Assembly (NCBI RefSeq): GCF_003344625.1
Contig: NZ_QPKJ02000004.1
Location: 558,001 to 622,000, forward strand
Origin: Solirubrobacter deserti
GTDB taxonomy: Bacteria; Actinomycetota; Thermoleophilia; Solirubrobacterales; Solirubrobacteraceae
Direction: 5' to 3'
Length of the DNA: 64,000 nt
The position numbers and the translations under genes were made by a program. Every line of letters begins with the position of its first letter. Within the stretch, counting starts at the first letter, position 1. Under the pieces are notes generated by a model, which was not told the DNA's origin, did not search any database, and was given only the letters and a program-made list of their open reading frames with translations. Below, one piece after another: positions 49,426 through 60,134 of this stretch.

Positions 49426-49530
49426 CCGATGCGCCACCGGTCGCCCGGGCGCTTGCGGCCGCCCGGAGCCGACGGCGACCCAACCGGGTCGCCGTCGTCG
49501 CAACCGGGTATGGTGCGCCGGGGAGAGCGC

Positions 49531-50727
49531 GTGACGCGGTCGGTCACAGAAGAACGCGTGGAGCAGAGCCGCGAACAGGCGTGGGATGAGCTCGTGCGCG
49601 TGCTCCGCGAATCCGGGATCACCGACGGCAAGGGCCCGATCGCGGAACGGATGGCCGAGCGTGTCTTCACGTTGCCGTCGTACCGCAACGTGGACCCCGA
49701 GCTCGTCCGCCAGGGCTGGCTGCGCAACATGAGCGTGTCGATGGTTGGGATGCTCGAGCACCGCGTGCCGGACGAGGACGACGACGACACCCCGCTGCGC
49801 GTGACGGGCGAGTCCCGCGCACGCTCGGGCGTCAATGTCGCCGAGATGCTGCAGACCGCCGTTCAGAACCAGTTGATCTTCATGGAGATCGCGGCCGAGC
49901 TGGCGCCTGAGTCGCCCTGGCGCGACAGCCTGCTGCTCGAGCTCTTCCAGCTCTACCAGGCGTGGTCGGCCTGGGGCTCGGCCGCGCTCGCCGCGGGTCA
50001 TCGCGACGCTGAGCTCGAGATGCAGCGCCGCCAGCAGGAACGCCAGGACAACTACGTCAAGCACATCCTGCTCAGCGGCGCGGCCCAGTCGGAGATCGGC
50101 GACGGCGCCGAGGCGTACGGCCTGGACCCCGACGCCAACTACCACGCCTTCCGCGCGCGGCTGACCGTCGCGACCGACGTGCGCGCGGTCGAGCGGTACC
50201 TGCACGTCGCGCCGTCGGCGGGCCGCCGTGCCGGGTTGATGGCGATCATCGACGGCGACCTGTGCGGGTTCGCGACCAAGCTCCCGGACGCTCCGGCGCC
50301 GATGCCGATCGGCATCTCCCACGCCGTGCACATGGAGGAGCTCGCGTCCGTGTTCCGGCTCGCGACCCGAGCGCTGGAGACGGCGCACGCGATCGGGCGG
50401 GAGGGGATCGTCGGCATCGACGACCTCGGCCTGCACGCGGCCGTCGTCGCCGACCGTGACCTCGCGGAGCTGATGGTCGCCCGCTACCTGAAGCCGTTCG
50501 AGGAGCTCGGGGCCTCCGGCACCGCCGTGCTGGAGACGGTCGAGCGCTACATGGACAACAACAGCGCGCTGGAACGCACGGCCAAGGAGCTCTACGTGCA
50601 CACCAACACGGTGCGCTACCGGCTGGCGCGGTTCGAGACCGTGACGGGCCGCTCGCTGCGCGACACGCAGACGCTGGTCGAGGTGTGGTGGGCGCTCGCC
50701 TGCCAGCGCCGTCCGCACGCTTTGTAG
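49531..50727 (+). CDS. PucR/CdaR-type transcriptional regulator
   Basis: About 398 residues from GTG 49531, chosen because GGGGAG stands five bases before it; ATG 49510 is the alternative. The N-terminal half is helical and unassigned, the middle is a GGDEF-derived PucR-like region without catalytic motif, and the C-terminus has the CdaR/PucR helix-turn-helix (NSALERTAKELYVHTNTVRY, then RLARFETVTGRSLRD). Members activate catabolic operons in response to substrate. It heads the uncharacterised catabolic region and is read in the same direction as the oxidase and amidohydrolase that follow. Confidence 0.85.
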   Translation: MTRSVTEERVEQSREQAWDELVRVLRESGITDGKGPIAERMAERVFTLPSYRNVDPELVRQGWLRNMSVSMVGMLEHRVPDEDDDDTPLRVTGESRARSGVNVAEMLQTAVQNQLIFMEIAAELAPESPWRDSLLLELFQLYQAWSAWGSAALAAGHRDAELEMQRRQQERQDNYVKHILLSGAAQSEIGDGAEAYGLDPDANYHAFRARLTVATDVRAVERYLHVAPSAGRRAGLMAIIDGDLCGFATKLPDAPAPMPIGISHAVHMEELASVFRLATRALETAHAIGREGIVGIDDLGLHAAVVADRDLAELMVARYLKPFEELGASGTAVLETVERYMDNNSALERTAKELYVHTNTVRYRLARFETVTGRSLRDTQTLVEVWWALACQRRPHAL

Positions 50728-50805
50728 CCGCCCACAAATCCGCGCCGCGAACTTCGGCTCCGCCGCCGTAGCCACGGGGCCACGCGCGCGCGAGCGTTCC
50801 GCGGC

Positions 50806-51972
50806 ATGAGGAGAGCCGTGAACCGGGCCAACAACGTGGAGGATCTGCGACGCATCGCCCGCCGGCGATTGCCGAAGGCGGTGTTCGACGTCATCGACGG
50901 AGGGTCGGGGGACGACGTCACCCTGCGCGGCAACCGCGCCGCGTTCGAGACCCTGTGGCTGCGGCCGCGCCCGCTCGAGGACGTCAGCCGCGTCGACCTG
51001 CGCACGACCGTGCTCGGGGAGGACGTCTCGATGCCGCTGCTGCTGGACCCGTGTAGCTTCGCGCGCATGTGCCACCCGCAGGCCGAGCTGGCGGTCGCTC
51101 GGGCGGCGGGCCGGGCGGGCACGATCTACACGATCGCGGGCGGCGCGAGCGAGAAGCCCGAGGACATCGCCAAGGTCGCGATCGGCTCCCTCTGGTACCA
51201 GCTGTACATGATGCCCGACCAGGGCATGAACGAGGCGCTGCTGGACCGCGTCGAGGCCGCGGGCTACCGCACCCTGGTGGTCACGGTCGACACGCCGATC
51301 AAGCCCTACCGCGAGCTGGACCTGCGCAACCGGATCGAGCTGCCGCTGCAGATCACGCCGCGGCTGATCGCGGCCGGCGTCTCCCGCCCGCTGTGGGCCC
51401 GGGACTTTCTGATGGGCAACTCCGGCTCGTCGAACTTCAGCCTCACGCAGGCCAAGAAGGCCTACGACAACTTCGCCGACGCGATCATGCACATGAAGTC
51501 GGTCACGCGCACCGACGTCGCGTGGCTGCGCGAGCGCTGGAAGGGGCCGCTGGTGATCAAGGGCGTGCTGCGCGGCGAGGAGGTGCCGGAGCTGCTCGCG
51601 CTCGGCGTCGACGGGATCGTGGTCTCCAACCACGGCGGCCGCAACCTGGACGGCGTGCCGCCCACGCTGCAGGTGCTGCCGGAGATCGTCGAGGCCGCCG
51701 ACGGGCGCGCCGAGGTCCTTCTCGACGGAGGCGTCCGGCGCGGCACCGACGTCGTGAAGGCGCTCGCGCTCGGCGCCCGCGCCGTGCTCACGGGCCGCCC
51801 CTACATGTTCGCGCTCGCGGCCGGCGGCGAACCCGGGGTGGACCGCGCCCTCGAGCTGCTGCGCAACGAGATCCACCGCGCAATGGCCTTCTGCGGCGTC
51901 ACCTCGATCGCCCAGATCGACGCTTCGCTCGTCCACCGTCCCGAGCCCGCGCTCACCCCGCTCGCCGTCTGA
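50806..51972 (+). CDS. FMN-dependent alpha-hydroxy-acid oxidizing protein
   Basis: A 388-residue FMN TIM-barrel enzyme of the lactate dehydrogenase/glycolate oxidase family. VKGVLRGEEVPELLALGVDG contains the FMN-contacting Lys, and VVSNHGGRNLDGVP carries the catalytic His and the Arg that binds the carboxylate. VLLDGGVRRGTDVVKALALG is the phosphate site. It oxidises an alpha-hydroxy acid to the keto acid; the substrate is unknown. The ATG at 50806 is followed 12 bases on by a GTG that has GAGGAG in front, an alternative start. It is followed 11 bases later by the amidohydrolase. Confidence 0.9.
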   Translation: MRRAVNRANNVEDLRRIARRRLPKAVFDVIDGGSGDDVTLRGNRAAFETLWLRPRPLEDVSRVDLRTTVLGEDVSMPLLLDPCSFARMCHPQAELAVARAAGRAGTIYTIAGGASEKPEDIAKVAIGSLWYQLYMMPDQGMNEALLDRVEAAGYRTLVVTVDTPIKPYRELDLRNRIELPLQITPRLIAAGVSRPLWARDFLMGNSGSSNFSLTQAKKAYDNFADAIMHMKSVTRTDVAWLRERWKGPLVIKGVLRGEEVPELLALGVDGIVVSNHGGRNLDGVPPTLQVLPEIVEAADGRAEVLLDGGVRRGTDVVKALALGARAVLTGRPYMFALAAGGEPGVDRALELLRNEIHRAMAFCGVTSIAQIDASLVHRPEPALTPLAV

Positions 51973-51982
51973 GGAGAGACCC

Positions 51983-53134
51983 TTGACCGTCGTCAAATAC
52001 CCGATCGTCGACACCGACGTCCACCCCGCCATGAACCCGGCGGTGCCCGGCGTGATGGCGTACCTGCCCCAACGCTGGCGCGACTACGTCGGCGAGATCG
52101 GCATCATGCGCAACTTCATGACCGGCGGTGAGCGCCCGCGCCACCGCGAGTTCGCGAGCCGATGGGACGCCACCCCGCCCGCGGGCGGCGCGCCCGGCTC
52201 GAACCCGGAGTTCGCGCGCGCGCAGCTGCTCGACCAGTTCGACATGAGCGGCGCGATGCTCAACGACATCGCGCCGATCTTCCTCAATGGCGGCAAGCAC
52301 CAGCCCGCGGAGCTCGCGGCCGCGTTCTGCTCGGCCGTCAACGACCATCGGCGCGACGAGTGGCTGGCCTCGGACCCACGCTGGTACGGCTCGATCAACA
52401 CGCCGTACGAGCTGCCGCACCTCGCGGTGGAGGAGATCCGCCGCTGCAAGGAGGACATGGGCGAGTACAACGATCGCTGGAAGCAGGTCATGTTCGCGCC
52501 CGACAACGCGCGTCCGCCCGGGCATCCGTCGTACTGGCCGATCTACGAGGCCGCCGAGCACTACGGGCTGCCGATCGGCTTCCACGTGCTCGCCAGCCGC
52601 AAGCTCACCTCCTCCGGCAGCTGCAACTTCTACTTCGAGGAGCACTGCGACTGGGCGGCGTTCAACTTCCCGCTGTTGTCGAGCTTCGTCTTCGAAGGCG
52701 TCTTCGACCGGTTCCCGAAGCTCAAGGTCGCGATGATCGAGCTGTCGTGGTCATGGGCGATCCCGCTCGCCTGGCGCATGGACCATGCCTACCGCGTCAT
52801 GAAGAGCGAGGTGCCGCACCTGCAGCGCCTGCCGTCCGAGTACATCCGCGACCACGTCTGGTACTCGACGCAGCCGATCGAGGAGCCCGAGGATCCGCGC
52901 CACATCGACGACGTGCTCGAGCTCTTCGAGGTCTCCGGGATGGCGGACAAGCTCATGTACTCGTCGGACTATCCGCACTGGGACTATGACCCGCCGTCGG
53001 CGTTCCCGAAGGCCGTGAGCGGCGAGCGCATGGGCCGGATCCTGGGCGAGAACGCCGCTGCGCTCTACGGCATCGACCTGATCGAGGGCACGGGCTGGAC
53101 GCCCGAGCAGCCCGCGGTCGCCGCCGCCGCGTAG
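51983..53134 (+). CDS. Metal-dependent amidohydrolase, PF04909 family (copy 1)
   Basis: A 383-residue TIM-barrel hydrolase with the DxH metal motif in PIVDTDVHPAMN, a barrel His in YGLPIGFHVLASR, and the Asp in MYSSDYPHWDYDPP at the end of the barrel. Members are decarboxylases and hydrolases of aromatic or cyclic acids (ACMSD, gamma-resorcylate decarboxylase). TTG 51983 is preceded by a strong GAGGAGA. A second, related gene is at 60727. The last 70 bases overlap the convergent MFS gene. Confidence 0.9.
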   Translation: MTVVKYPIVDTDVHPAMNPAVPGVMAYLPQRWRDYVGEIGIMRNFMTGGERPRHREFASRWDATPPAGGAPGSNPEFARAQLLDQFDMSGAMLNDIAPIFLNGGKHQPAELAAAFCSAVNDHRRDEWLASDPRWYGSINTPYELPHLAVEEIRRCKEDMGEYNDRWKQVMFAPDNARPPGHPSYWPIYEAAEHYGLPIGFHVLASRKLTSSGSCNFYFEEHCDWAAFNFPLLSSFVFEGVFDRFPKLKVAMIELSWSWAIPLAWRMDHAYRVMKSEVPHLQRLPSEYIRDHVWYSTQPIEEPEDPRHIDDVLELFEVSGMADKLMYSSDYPHWDYDPPSAFPKAVSGERMGRILGENAAALYGIDLIEGTGWTPEQPAVAAAA

Positions 53135-54408
53135 CGAGGGACGAGGGCGCTCGCCGCGACCGCCGCGGCGAGCAGCCCCGCGATCACCCAGAAGGCGGGG
53201 GCGAACCCGTGCGCGACGACGATCGTCGCGCTCAGCGTCGCGCCGACGCTGCCGCCGATCGTCCGCATGATCTGGTTGACGCCGGTGGCCACGCCGCTCT
53301 GCGTCAGGTCGACGGCGCCCATCACGAGGTTGACCATCGCGGCGTAGGAGAGCCCGATGCCGGCGCCCATCACCGCCGAGGCGACCGCCACGCCGGCCAC
53401 GCTGCGGTACGCGACCGCGCACAGGACGAACGACAGGCACGAGCACAGCGCGCCGGCCGTCAGGCACGCGCGCGAGCCGAAGCGTGCCTCCAGGCGCCCC
53501 GCCGCCGAGCTGAACGCGAGCAGCGTCACCGTCGACGGGAGCAGCAGCAGCCCCGCGCCGGTCACGTCGGTGCCGAGCAGCGGCGCGAGCTGCGGGATCA
53601 GCAGCCCGAACGCGAACAGCCCCGCACCCAACAGCAGCGTGGTCAGGTTCGTCGTCCAGACCGTGCGCCGCGCCAGCACGCGCATGTCCACGAGCGGAAC
53701 GGGCGCCCGCCGCTCCGCCCACACCCACGCCGGGAGCAGCGCCAGACCGGCGGCGCCGAGCACCGCATCGCCCCAGGTCAGGGCGAGCAGCGCCGCCGAC
53801 AGCCCGGCGGCCATCAGCGCCATGCCCGTCCAGTGGATGCGCCCGCCGCTCGCCCGCACGGGGGAGGCCGGCACCGTGCGCCAGACGGCGACCGTCGCCA
53901 GCGCGATGCCCGCCAGCGGAAGCCAGAACAGCCAGTGGTAGGACAGGTGCTCGACGACCGGGCCCGCGAGGACGATGCCGGCGCCGGCGCCGGCGCTCAG
54001 GATCCCCGAGAGGAACCCGAGCGCGCCCGGCACCGCGCGCGGCTCGAGCTCGTCACGCACGATCGCGAAGGCGAGCGGGAACACGCCACCGCCCGCGCCC
54101 TGCACGAGCCGCGCGGCGACGAGCACCTCGATCGAGCTCGCGAGCGCGCCGAGCAACGTGCCGGCGCACAGCACCAGCAGCACCGCGAGCAGCACGCGGT
54201 GCTTGCCGTAGAGGTCGCCGAGCCGGCCGATCACGGGCGTCAGCACCGAGGCGCTGAGCAGGTAGCCCGTCATCACCCAGCTCGCGGTCGCCGGGGTGAT
54301 CGCGAACGCGCGCTGAAGGTCGGGAAGCGCCGGGGCCAGGAACGACTGCATCAGCGCGTAGCCGGCTCCGGCGGCGGCCAGCGCGGCCAGCAGGCGCCGG
54401 CGCGTCAT
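53065..54408 (-). CDS. MFS transporter (DHA/EmrB-like)
   Basis: A 447-residue membrane protein with 12 to 14 helices and motif A (VIGRLGDLYGKHRVLL) between helices 2 and 3 and motif C-like GILSAGAGAGIVLAGPVVE, which mark drug/H+ antiporters. Substrates of this branch are usually hydrophobic compounds exported from the cell. Located within the catabolic region, it may export a toxic intermediate or substrate. No TetR regulator is adjacent. Its upstream leader is a long hairpin. Confidence 0.9.
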   Translation of the reverse strand: MTRRRLLAALAAAGAGYALMQSFLAPALPDLQRAFAITPATASWVMTGYLLSASVLTPVIGRLGDLYGKHRVLLAVLLVLCAGTLLGALASSIEVLVAARLVQGAGGGVFPLAFAIVRDELEPRAVPGALGFLSGILSAGAGAGIVLAGPVVEHLSYHWLFWLPLAGIALATVAVWRTVPASPVRASGGRIHWTGMALMAAGLSAALLALTWGDAVLGAAGLALLPAWVWAERRAPVPLVDMRVLARRTVWTTNLTTLLLGAGLFAFGLLIPQLAPLLGTDVTGAGLLLLPSTVTLLAFSSAAGRLEARFGSRACLTAGALCSCLSFVLCAVAYRSVAGVAVASAVMGAGIGLSYAAMVNLVMGAVDLTQSGVATGVNQIMRTIGGSVGATLSATIVVAHGFAPAFWVIAGLLAAAVAASALVPRYAAAATAGCSGVQPVPSIRSMP

Positions 54409-54411
54409 CGT

Positions 54412-54463
54412 GGGGCGAACGTGCCGGCCGGGAAGGAGGAGCGCCCGGCCGGCACGTCGCCCC
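54412..54463 (-). terminator. Very long hairpin between the ABC importer operon and the MFS gene
   Basis: Arms of 20-21 bases (the + strand left arm ends CGTGCCGGCCGGG, the right arm begins CCCGGCCGGCACG) with one bulged base and an 11-base loop AAGGAGGAGCG. It starts a few bases after the livF-like stop, reading leftwards, and ends a few bases before the MFS start. Its size makes transcription termination of the importer operon likely; it would also occlude the MFS ribosome-binding region. Confidence 0.65.
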
Positions 54464-54469
54464 GCGGGC

Positions 54470-55176
<707 letters not shown>

Positions 55177-55180
<4 letters not shown>

Positions 55181-57891
55181 AACGTCTCCTTCACACGGGT
55201 GGGCTCGGACTCGATGACCTCGTCGGAGCCGAGATAGGCCTTGATCGTCGCGGGGTCGGCGCGGACGACCTCGGGCGTGCCCTGCGCGATCGTGCGGCCG
55301 AAGTCGAGCACCACGATCTCGTCGCACACCGCCATGACGAAGTTCATGTCGTGCTCGACCAGCAGCACCCCGATGCCCCACTCGTCGGCCAGCCGCCGCA
55401 CCAGCCGCGCCAGCTCGCGCGACTCACGCTCGCCCAGGCCGGCCGCCGGCTCGTCCAGCAGCAGCACGCTCGGCTGCGTGGCCACCGCCCGCGCGATCGC
55501 GACCAGCCGCCGGCGGCCATAGGGCAGATCGGACACGAGCCGGTCCAGGTCGCCCTCGAGCTGGAACTCGTGCACGGCCGTCACCACCGCGGCCGGCAGC
55601 GGCGGCGTGAGCGGATATACCATGTCGCGCACGTAGGACAGCCGGTCGCGCGGGTCCGAGGCCGTGCGCAGGTTGTCCAGCACGGTCATGTCCTCGAACA
55701 GCTCCAGCGACTGGAACGAGCGGCTGACGCCGACCCGCGCGCGTTGTGCGGCGTGCAGCCCGGTGATGTCGACGCCGTCGAGGTCCAGGTGGCCGGTGGC
55801 CGGCTCCACGAACCCGGTGATGGCGTCGATGGCGGTCGTCTTGCCGGCGCCGTTGGGCCCGATCAGCCCGACGATCTTGCCCGGTGGGACCGTGAGTGAC
55901 AGGTCGCTCAGCGCCACCACGCCGCCGAAGCGCACGGTGACGCCCTCCACGGTGAGCGTCTTGGACGCCACCTTCTCGATCCGCGTCGGCTTGTCCAGCG
56001 CGGTCGCGGCCGCCGGCTTCTCGGCCTTGCGACGCAGCTTCTTCGCGATGGCCCGGAACTGGAGGATGTTCTGCTTGGCCGCGCCGTCCTCGTTCTGCAT
56101 CAACAGCAGGATCAGGATCAGGCCGCCGATCGGGATGATGTACTCGGTGACGTTGCCGAACAGGCTGTTGCCGATCTGGGTGCCGAGCGCGCTCGGCGCG
56201 AGCGTCGCGCCGATGATCGGGCCGAACACGTAGCCGATGCCGCCGATCACCGTCCACGCGACCGCGTTGATCGACGTGAAGTTCGTGAACTCGGAGAAGA
56301 TCACGACGTCCGACCGGTAGGCGATCGCGATGCCGCCGAGCGTGGCCACCGCGGCCGAGAAGCCGAACGCGAACGTCTTGGTCTCCGAGACGCTGATGCC
56401 CAGCGCCGCCGCGGCCCGCTCGTTGGTGCGCACGGCCAGCATGCGCCGGCCCGAGCGCCCGCGCCGCACGTTGGCCACCGCGAGCGCGGCGACCGTGAAC
56501 AGCGCCAGGCAGAACAGCGCGTAGCGCGTCGGGTGCATGATCGGCTCGATCGAGAACCCGAGGATCTTCGGCTCGTGGACGTCGGTGCCGAGCAGGCCAC
56601 CCGACAGCGTGCCGTTGTTGAACACGATCAACTCGATCGCCGCGCCCAGGCCCAGGGTGGCGACGGCGAGGTTGAGCCCGCGGGCGCGCACCGCCGGCAG
56701 CGCGAGCAGCATGCCGATCGGGAACGCGAGCGCGAGTCCGATCAGGCAGGCGAGCACGAACGGCACGTCCTGGGTCGCGTCCAGGCGCGCCACGATCCAC
56801 ACGCCCAGGCCCGCGACCGCGTACTGGGCGAGCGAGATCTGGCCCGCGTAGCCCGTCAGCACCACGATCGAGAGCAGCACGAGCGCCATCCCGAACGTGA
56901 TCGCGAACGACTCCTGCCAGGTCGGCGGGACGACCGCGATCAGCGCCGCCGCGGCCGCCACGCCGGCCACGACGAGCCCGGGCCGGATCCGGCCGGTGCC
57001 CACGCCCGGCAGGCGCTGCAGGAAGAAGTCGCGCGTCGGCAGCGCCTTGCCGCGCAGGACCATCACGGCGACGATCACCGCGAACGGCACGGACTGGCCG
57101 ATGCCGGGCGTGGCGACGTATCGCGTGACCTCGGTCTGCGCGATGCCGATCACGATCGCCGCGACGAACACGATCGGGAACGAGCGGAAGCTCGCGACCA
57201 GCGCGGCCGCCAGCGCGGCGATGACGAGGTTGGTCATCGTCGCCGCCTGCAGCTGGACGATCGGCGCGATCAGGATCGCGGCCAGGCCGGCGAGGCCGGA
57301 GCCGAGCGCCCAGTTGATCGTCGCGATCCGGTCCGGCGACCAGCCCAGCGACGCCGCGACCCGCTGGTTCTCCGCGACGGCCGCGGTGCCGAGGCCGAAC
57401 GACGTGTACTTGTAGACCCACCACAGCGCGGCGGTGAGCGCGCCCGCCACGGTCACGAGGATCACGCGGTCGGCGGTGATGGTGATGTCGCCGCCGAGGC
57501 GGATCAGGTCCGTCGGCAGCGCGCTGGAGATGGTGATGATGTCCGGGCCGTAGCGCAGGACGACGAGACCCTGCAGCAGGATCAGCACGCCCAGCGTCGC
57601 GACGATCCGGGCCAGCGACGACGCGCGCCGCAGCGGCCGCATCACGAACAGGTGCGTGAGCGCGCCGATGCCGGCCGAGACGGCGACGCCGACGACCAGG
57701 CCGAGCGCCCACGGCAGGCCCTGCTCGACCCAGATGTCCCACGAGATGAACGCGGCGACCATGCCGATGGCGCCGTGGGCGAAGTTCAGGACGCCCGACC
57801 CGCGGTAGATCAGGACCAGGCCCTGCGCGGCGAGGGAGTAGAGCGCGCCGAGCCCGAGGCCCAGCAGCGCGAAACGGATGACTTCTTCCAT
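55177..57891 (-). CDS. LivH-LivM-LivG fusion protein (two permease domains plus ATPase in one chain)
   Basis: A single frame of 904 residues, three proteins in other bacteria. Residues 1-~290 are LivH-like (IYRGSGVLNFAHGAIGMVAA); ~305-600 are LivM-like (VVLTGYAGQISLAQYAVAGL, then YVFGPIIGATLAPSALG); ~640-885 are a LivG-type ATPase (Walker A GLIGPNGAGKTTAIDAITGF, weak signature LPYGRRRLVAIARA, Walker B VLLLDEPAAGLG, switch VLLVEHDMN). It forms the membrane core of a hydrophobic-substrate importer. It is between the binding protein gene (12 bases upstream) and LivF (GTGA overlap). Confidence 0.92.
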
Positions 57892-57903
57892 GCCGGGGCC
57901 CCC

Positions 57904-59160
57904 CTACTGGGCGCTCGCCTGCGCGATCTTGTCGCTCAGGTCGTTGAACTTGCCGTTCTCGAGGGCGGTCAGCTTGCCGTCCTTGAAGGTCTCGAAGACG
58001 AGGCTGCGGTTGAACATGCGCGGGAAGTCCTCGACGCTCCACGGCGTGCTCGTGTCGACCGGGGCGAGCAGGCCGTCGGTCTGCACGTCGGAGGTCTTGT
58101 TGAACATCGCCAGCACCGACTCGTTGTTGACCGGCTGGCCGGACTTGGCGACGCGGCGCGCCACGTCGACGAACGCGAGGAAGTTCAGGTAGGAGCCCTT
58201 GGTGAAGCTCGACGTGAAGTTCGTCAGCTTCTCCTTGTTGATCGGGTCCATCGTCTCGTTGAACTTGTTCCACTTGGGGTCGTTGAACGGGTACGACATG
58301 TCGACCGCGACCATCCCCTCGAGCAGGTCCGGGAACTTCTCCAGGATCTTCTGCGTGTACACGCCGCCCTGGTAGCCGGCGAGCTTGTTGGAGTCGTTCT
58401 TCCAGCCCGTCTGCTGCAGCGCCGGATAGAACGCCGTCATCAGTGTCTCGCTGAGGTACGGGACGATGCAGTCGGGCTTGGAGGACACCGCCTGCGCGGC
58501 CGTCGGCGCCCAGTCGGTGGCGCCCAGCGGCGCGGCGACGATCTTCGCCGGCGGCTTGCCCGCGGCCGCGAAGCCCATCGCCGAGAGCTCTTTGACGTAG
58601 TCGAGCTGCGGCGTCTGCACGCTGATCAACACCGGGTTCTGGCAGTTCAGGCCCGCGATGTAGGAGCCGGCGATCTGGGTCAGCACGCCTGCGGCCATCG
58701 GGAACGCGACGTCCGAGTGCAGGTCGGCCGGGTCGAACGCGAACGCCGGCAGGTACGCGGTCTTGCCCTGCTCGAAGACCGGCGGGATCTTGGCTGTGCC
58801 GAAGCTGGCCTGCACGAGCGCGGCCGAGGCCTTGTCGTTGAGCGCGTCACGCGCGCAGCGCGACGCCTGGTCGGGCAGGTTCTGCAGATCGCAGGTCTTG
58901 ATCTCGACCGGATGCCCCTCGATCCCGCCCTCCTTGTTCACGCGCTCCGCAGCCGCCTTGATGGCGGCCGGGATGCCGGAGTAGGACAGGCCCGTCTGCG
59001 ACGTCTCGTCCCCGATCACCCACAACTTGACCGGGTCCTTGGTCAGCCCCGCGTTCGCGGCGCCGCCACCCCCCTCGTCGCTGCCACACGCGACCAGTCC
59101 GAGACCCATGGCGGTCGTGGCACACAAGGCCAGCGCCCCACGGCGGAAGTGGTAGTTCAT
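57904..59160 (-). CDS. ABC transporter substrate-binding lipoprotein (Leu/Ile/Val-binding-like, PBP1)
   Basis: A 418-residue periplasmic-binding-type protein with signal MNYHFRRGALALCATTAMGL and lipobox GLVACG (Cys25), so it is anchored outside the membrane. The two-lobed PBP_6 fold shows VIGDETSQTGLSYSGIPAAI in lobe one with Lys and Glu-rich hinge. Members of this type often bind aromatic or amino-acid-like carboxylates. The ribosome site AGGAGGAGAG is strong. It is first in its operon and diverges from the aldolase gene, sharing a 185-base region. Confidence 0.92.
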   Translation of the reverse strand: MNYHFRRGALALCATTAMGLGLVACGSDEGGGGAANAGLTKDPVKLWVIGDETSQTGLSYSGIPAAIKAAAERVNKEGGIEGHPVEIKTCDLQNLPDQASRCARDALNDKASAALVQASFGTAKIPPVFEQGKTAYLPAFAFDPADLHSDVAFPMAAGVLTQIAGSYIAGLNCQNPVLISVQTPQLDYVKELSAMGFAAAGKPPAKIVAAPLGATDWAPTAAQAVSSKPDCIVPYLSETLMTAFYPALQQTGWKNDSNKLAGYQGGVYTQKILEKFPDLLEGMVAVDMSYPFNDPKWNKFNETMDPINKEKLTNFTSSFTKGSYLNFLAFVDVARRVAKSGQPVNNESVLAMFNKTSDVQTDGLLAPVDTSTPWSVEDFPRMFNRSLVFETFKDGKLTALENGKFNDLSDKIAQASAQ

Positions 59161-59345
59161 CTCTCTCCTCCTTTGACCGGATTCCCAGGCCGGATTGGTC
59201 GCGAATGTAAGTCAGCCGCGCCGAGGAGGCACTGTGTGATCTGCCAAGGCTCAACTGTGAATGTTCGGCTGATCTGCCGATGCGGCGCTACGGGCGGTGA
59301 GCGACCGTTGGGTGCGAGGCACCCGAGGAGAGCGGAGGTTCCGAA
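59161..59345. promoter_or_regulatory. Divergent promoter region of the catabolic cluster
   Basis: This 185-base gap separates the binding-protein gene (minus) from the aldolase operon (plus). TGATCTGCC occurs twice (59237-59245 and 59270-59278), 33 bases or three helical turns apart, a possible regulator site for the PucR-type protein. GGGTGC-GAG-GCACCC (59310-59324) is a small hairpin before the aldolase start, and GGAGG stands eight bases ahead of TTG 59346. No convincing promoter hexamers. Confidence 0.45.
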
Positions 59346-60134
59346 TTGCCCAGAAACAAGCTCCGGCAGCAGTGGGACGCTGGGGAGATCGCCATCGATT
59401 GCTGGCTGAGCGGGTCGTCGATGACGGCCGCGGAAGCCGTCGGACGGCTCGGCTTCGAGTCCGTCGTGATCGACACGCAGCACACGATGGCGGACTTCCG
59501 GGACGTCGCCGGCTGCCTGATGGCCCTGACCGGCACGGGCACGACCGCAATCGTGCGCGTGATCGGCAACGAGCCCTTGATGATCCAGAAGATCCTCGAC
59601 GCGGGCGCGGACGGGATCATGTGCCCGATGGTCTCGACGGCCGCGGAGGCCGAAGCCTTCGTCGGCGCGTGCCGCTATCCGCCGCTCGGCTATCGCAGCG
59701 TCGGCGCCTACCGGCCGGCGGAGGGAATGCTCGAGTACTTCCGGTCCGCCAACCAAGAGCTCGTGACGCTCGCGCAGATCGAGACGGTCGAGGCGATGGA
59801 CAACCTCGACGCGATCGCGGCCACGCCTGGCCTGGACGTGCTGTTCATGGGTCCGGGCGATCTGTCGGTGTCCTACGGCGGCGAGCCCGTCATCGACTAC
59901 ACCGACCCGGTCACCGCCGACCGCCACCGGCGCGTCGTCGAGGCCGCGCACGCGGCGGGCAAGAAGGCGGGCATGCTCGCCCTCGGCCCGGGCGACATCG
60001 CGCGCGCCGTCGACTTCGGGATGGACATGGTCTCGGTCGCGATGGAAGGGCTGCTGGTCGTGGTCGGCGCGGCCGCGAAGCTGGCGGAGGGCCGGGAGGC
60101 GGCTGCGGCCCGGGCGGAGGCCGTTCCCGCATGA
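59346..60134 (+). CDS. HpcH/HpaI-type class II aldolase
   Basis: A 262-residue aldolase: VIDTQHTMADF contains the catalytic-His region, ADGIMCPMVSTAAEAEAFVG the metal-binding barrel strand, GYRSVGAYRP the Arg that grips pyruvate, and LAQIETVEAMDNLDAI the Glu ligand with VLFMGPGDLSVSYG the Asp ligand. Members cleave 4-hydroxy-2-oxo acids to pyruvate plus an aldehyde, the final step of meta-cleavage type pathways. It starts at TTG 59346 and overlaps the Rieske gene by four bases (ATGA). Confidence 0.93.
   Translation: MPRNKLRQQWDAGEIAIDCWLSGSSMTAAEAVGRLGFESVVIDTQHTMADFRDVAGCLMALTGTGTTAIVRVIGNEPLMIQKILDAGADGIMCPMVSTAAEAEAFVGACRYPPLGYRSVGAYRPAEGMLEYFRSANQELVTLAQIETVEAMDNLDAIAATPGLDVLFMGPGDLSVSYGGEPVIDYTDPVTADRHRRVVEAAHAAGKKAGMLALGPGDIARAVDFGMDMVSVAMEGLLVVVGAAAKLAEGREAAAARAEAVPA

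Noticed and set aside
50806..51972. Mycofactocin-system dehydrogenase (MftD-like)
   Set aside because: FMN hydroxy-acid oxidase motifs fit, but no mftA peptide, mftB, mftC or other mycofactocin genes are present.
59161..59345. Riboswitch in the long divergent leader
   Set aside because: Only a 6-base-pair hairpin and two direct repeats are seen; no conserved riboswitch core could be recognised.
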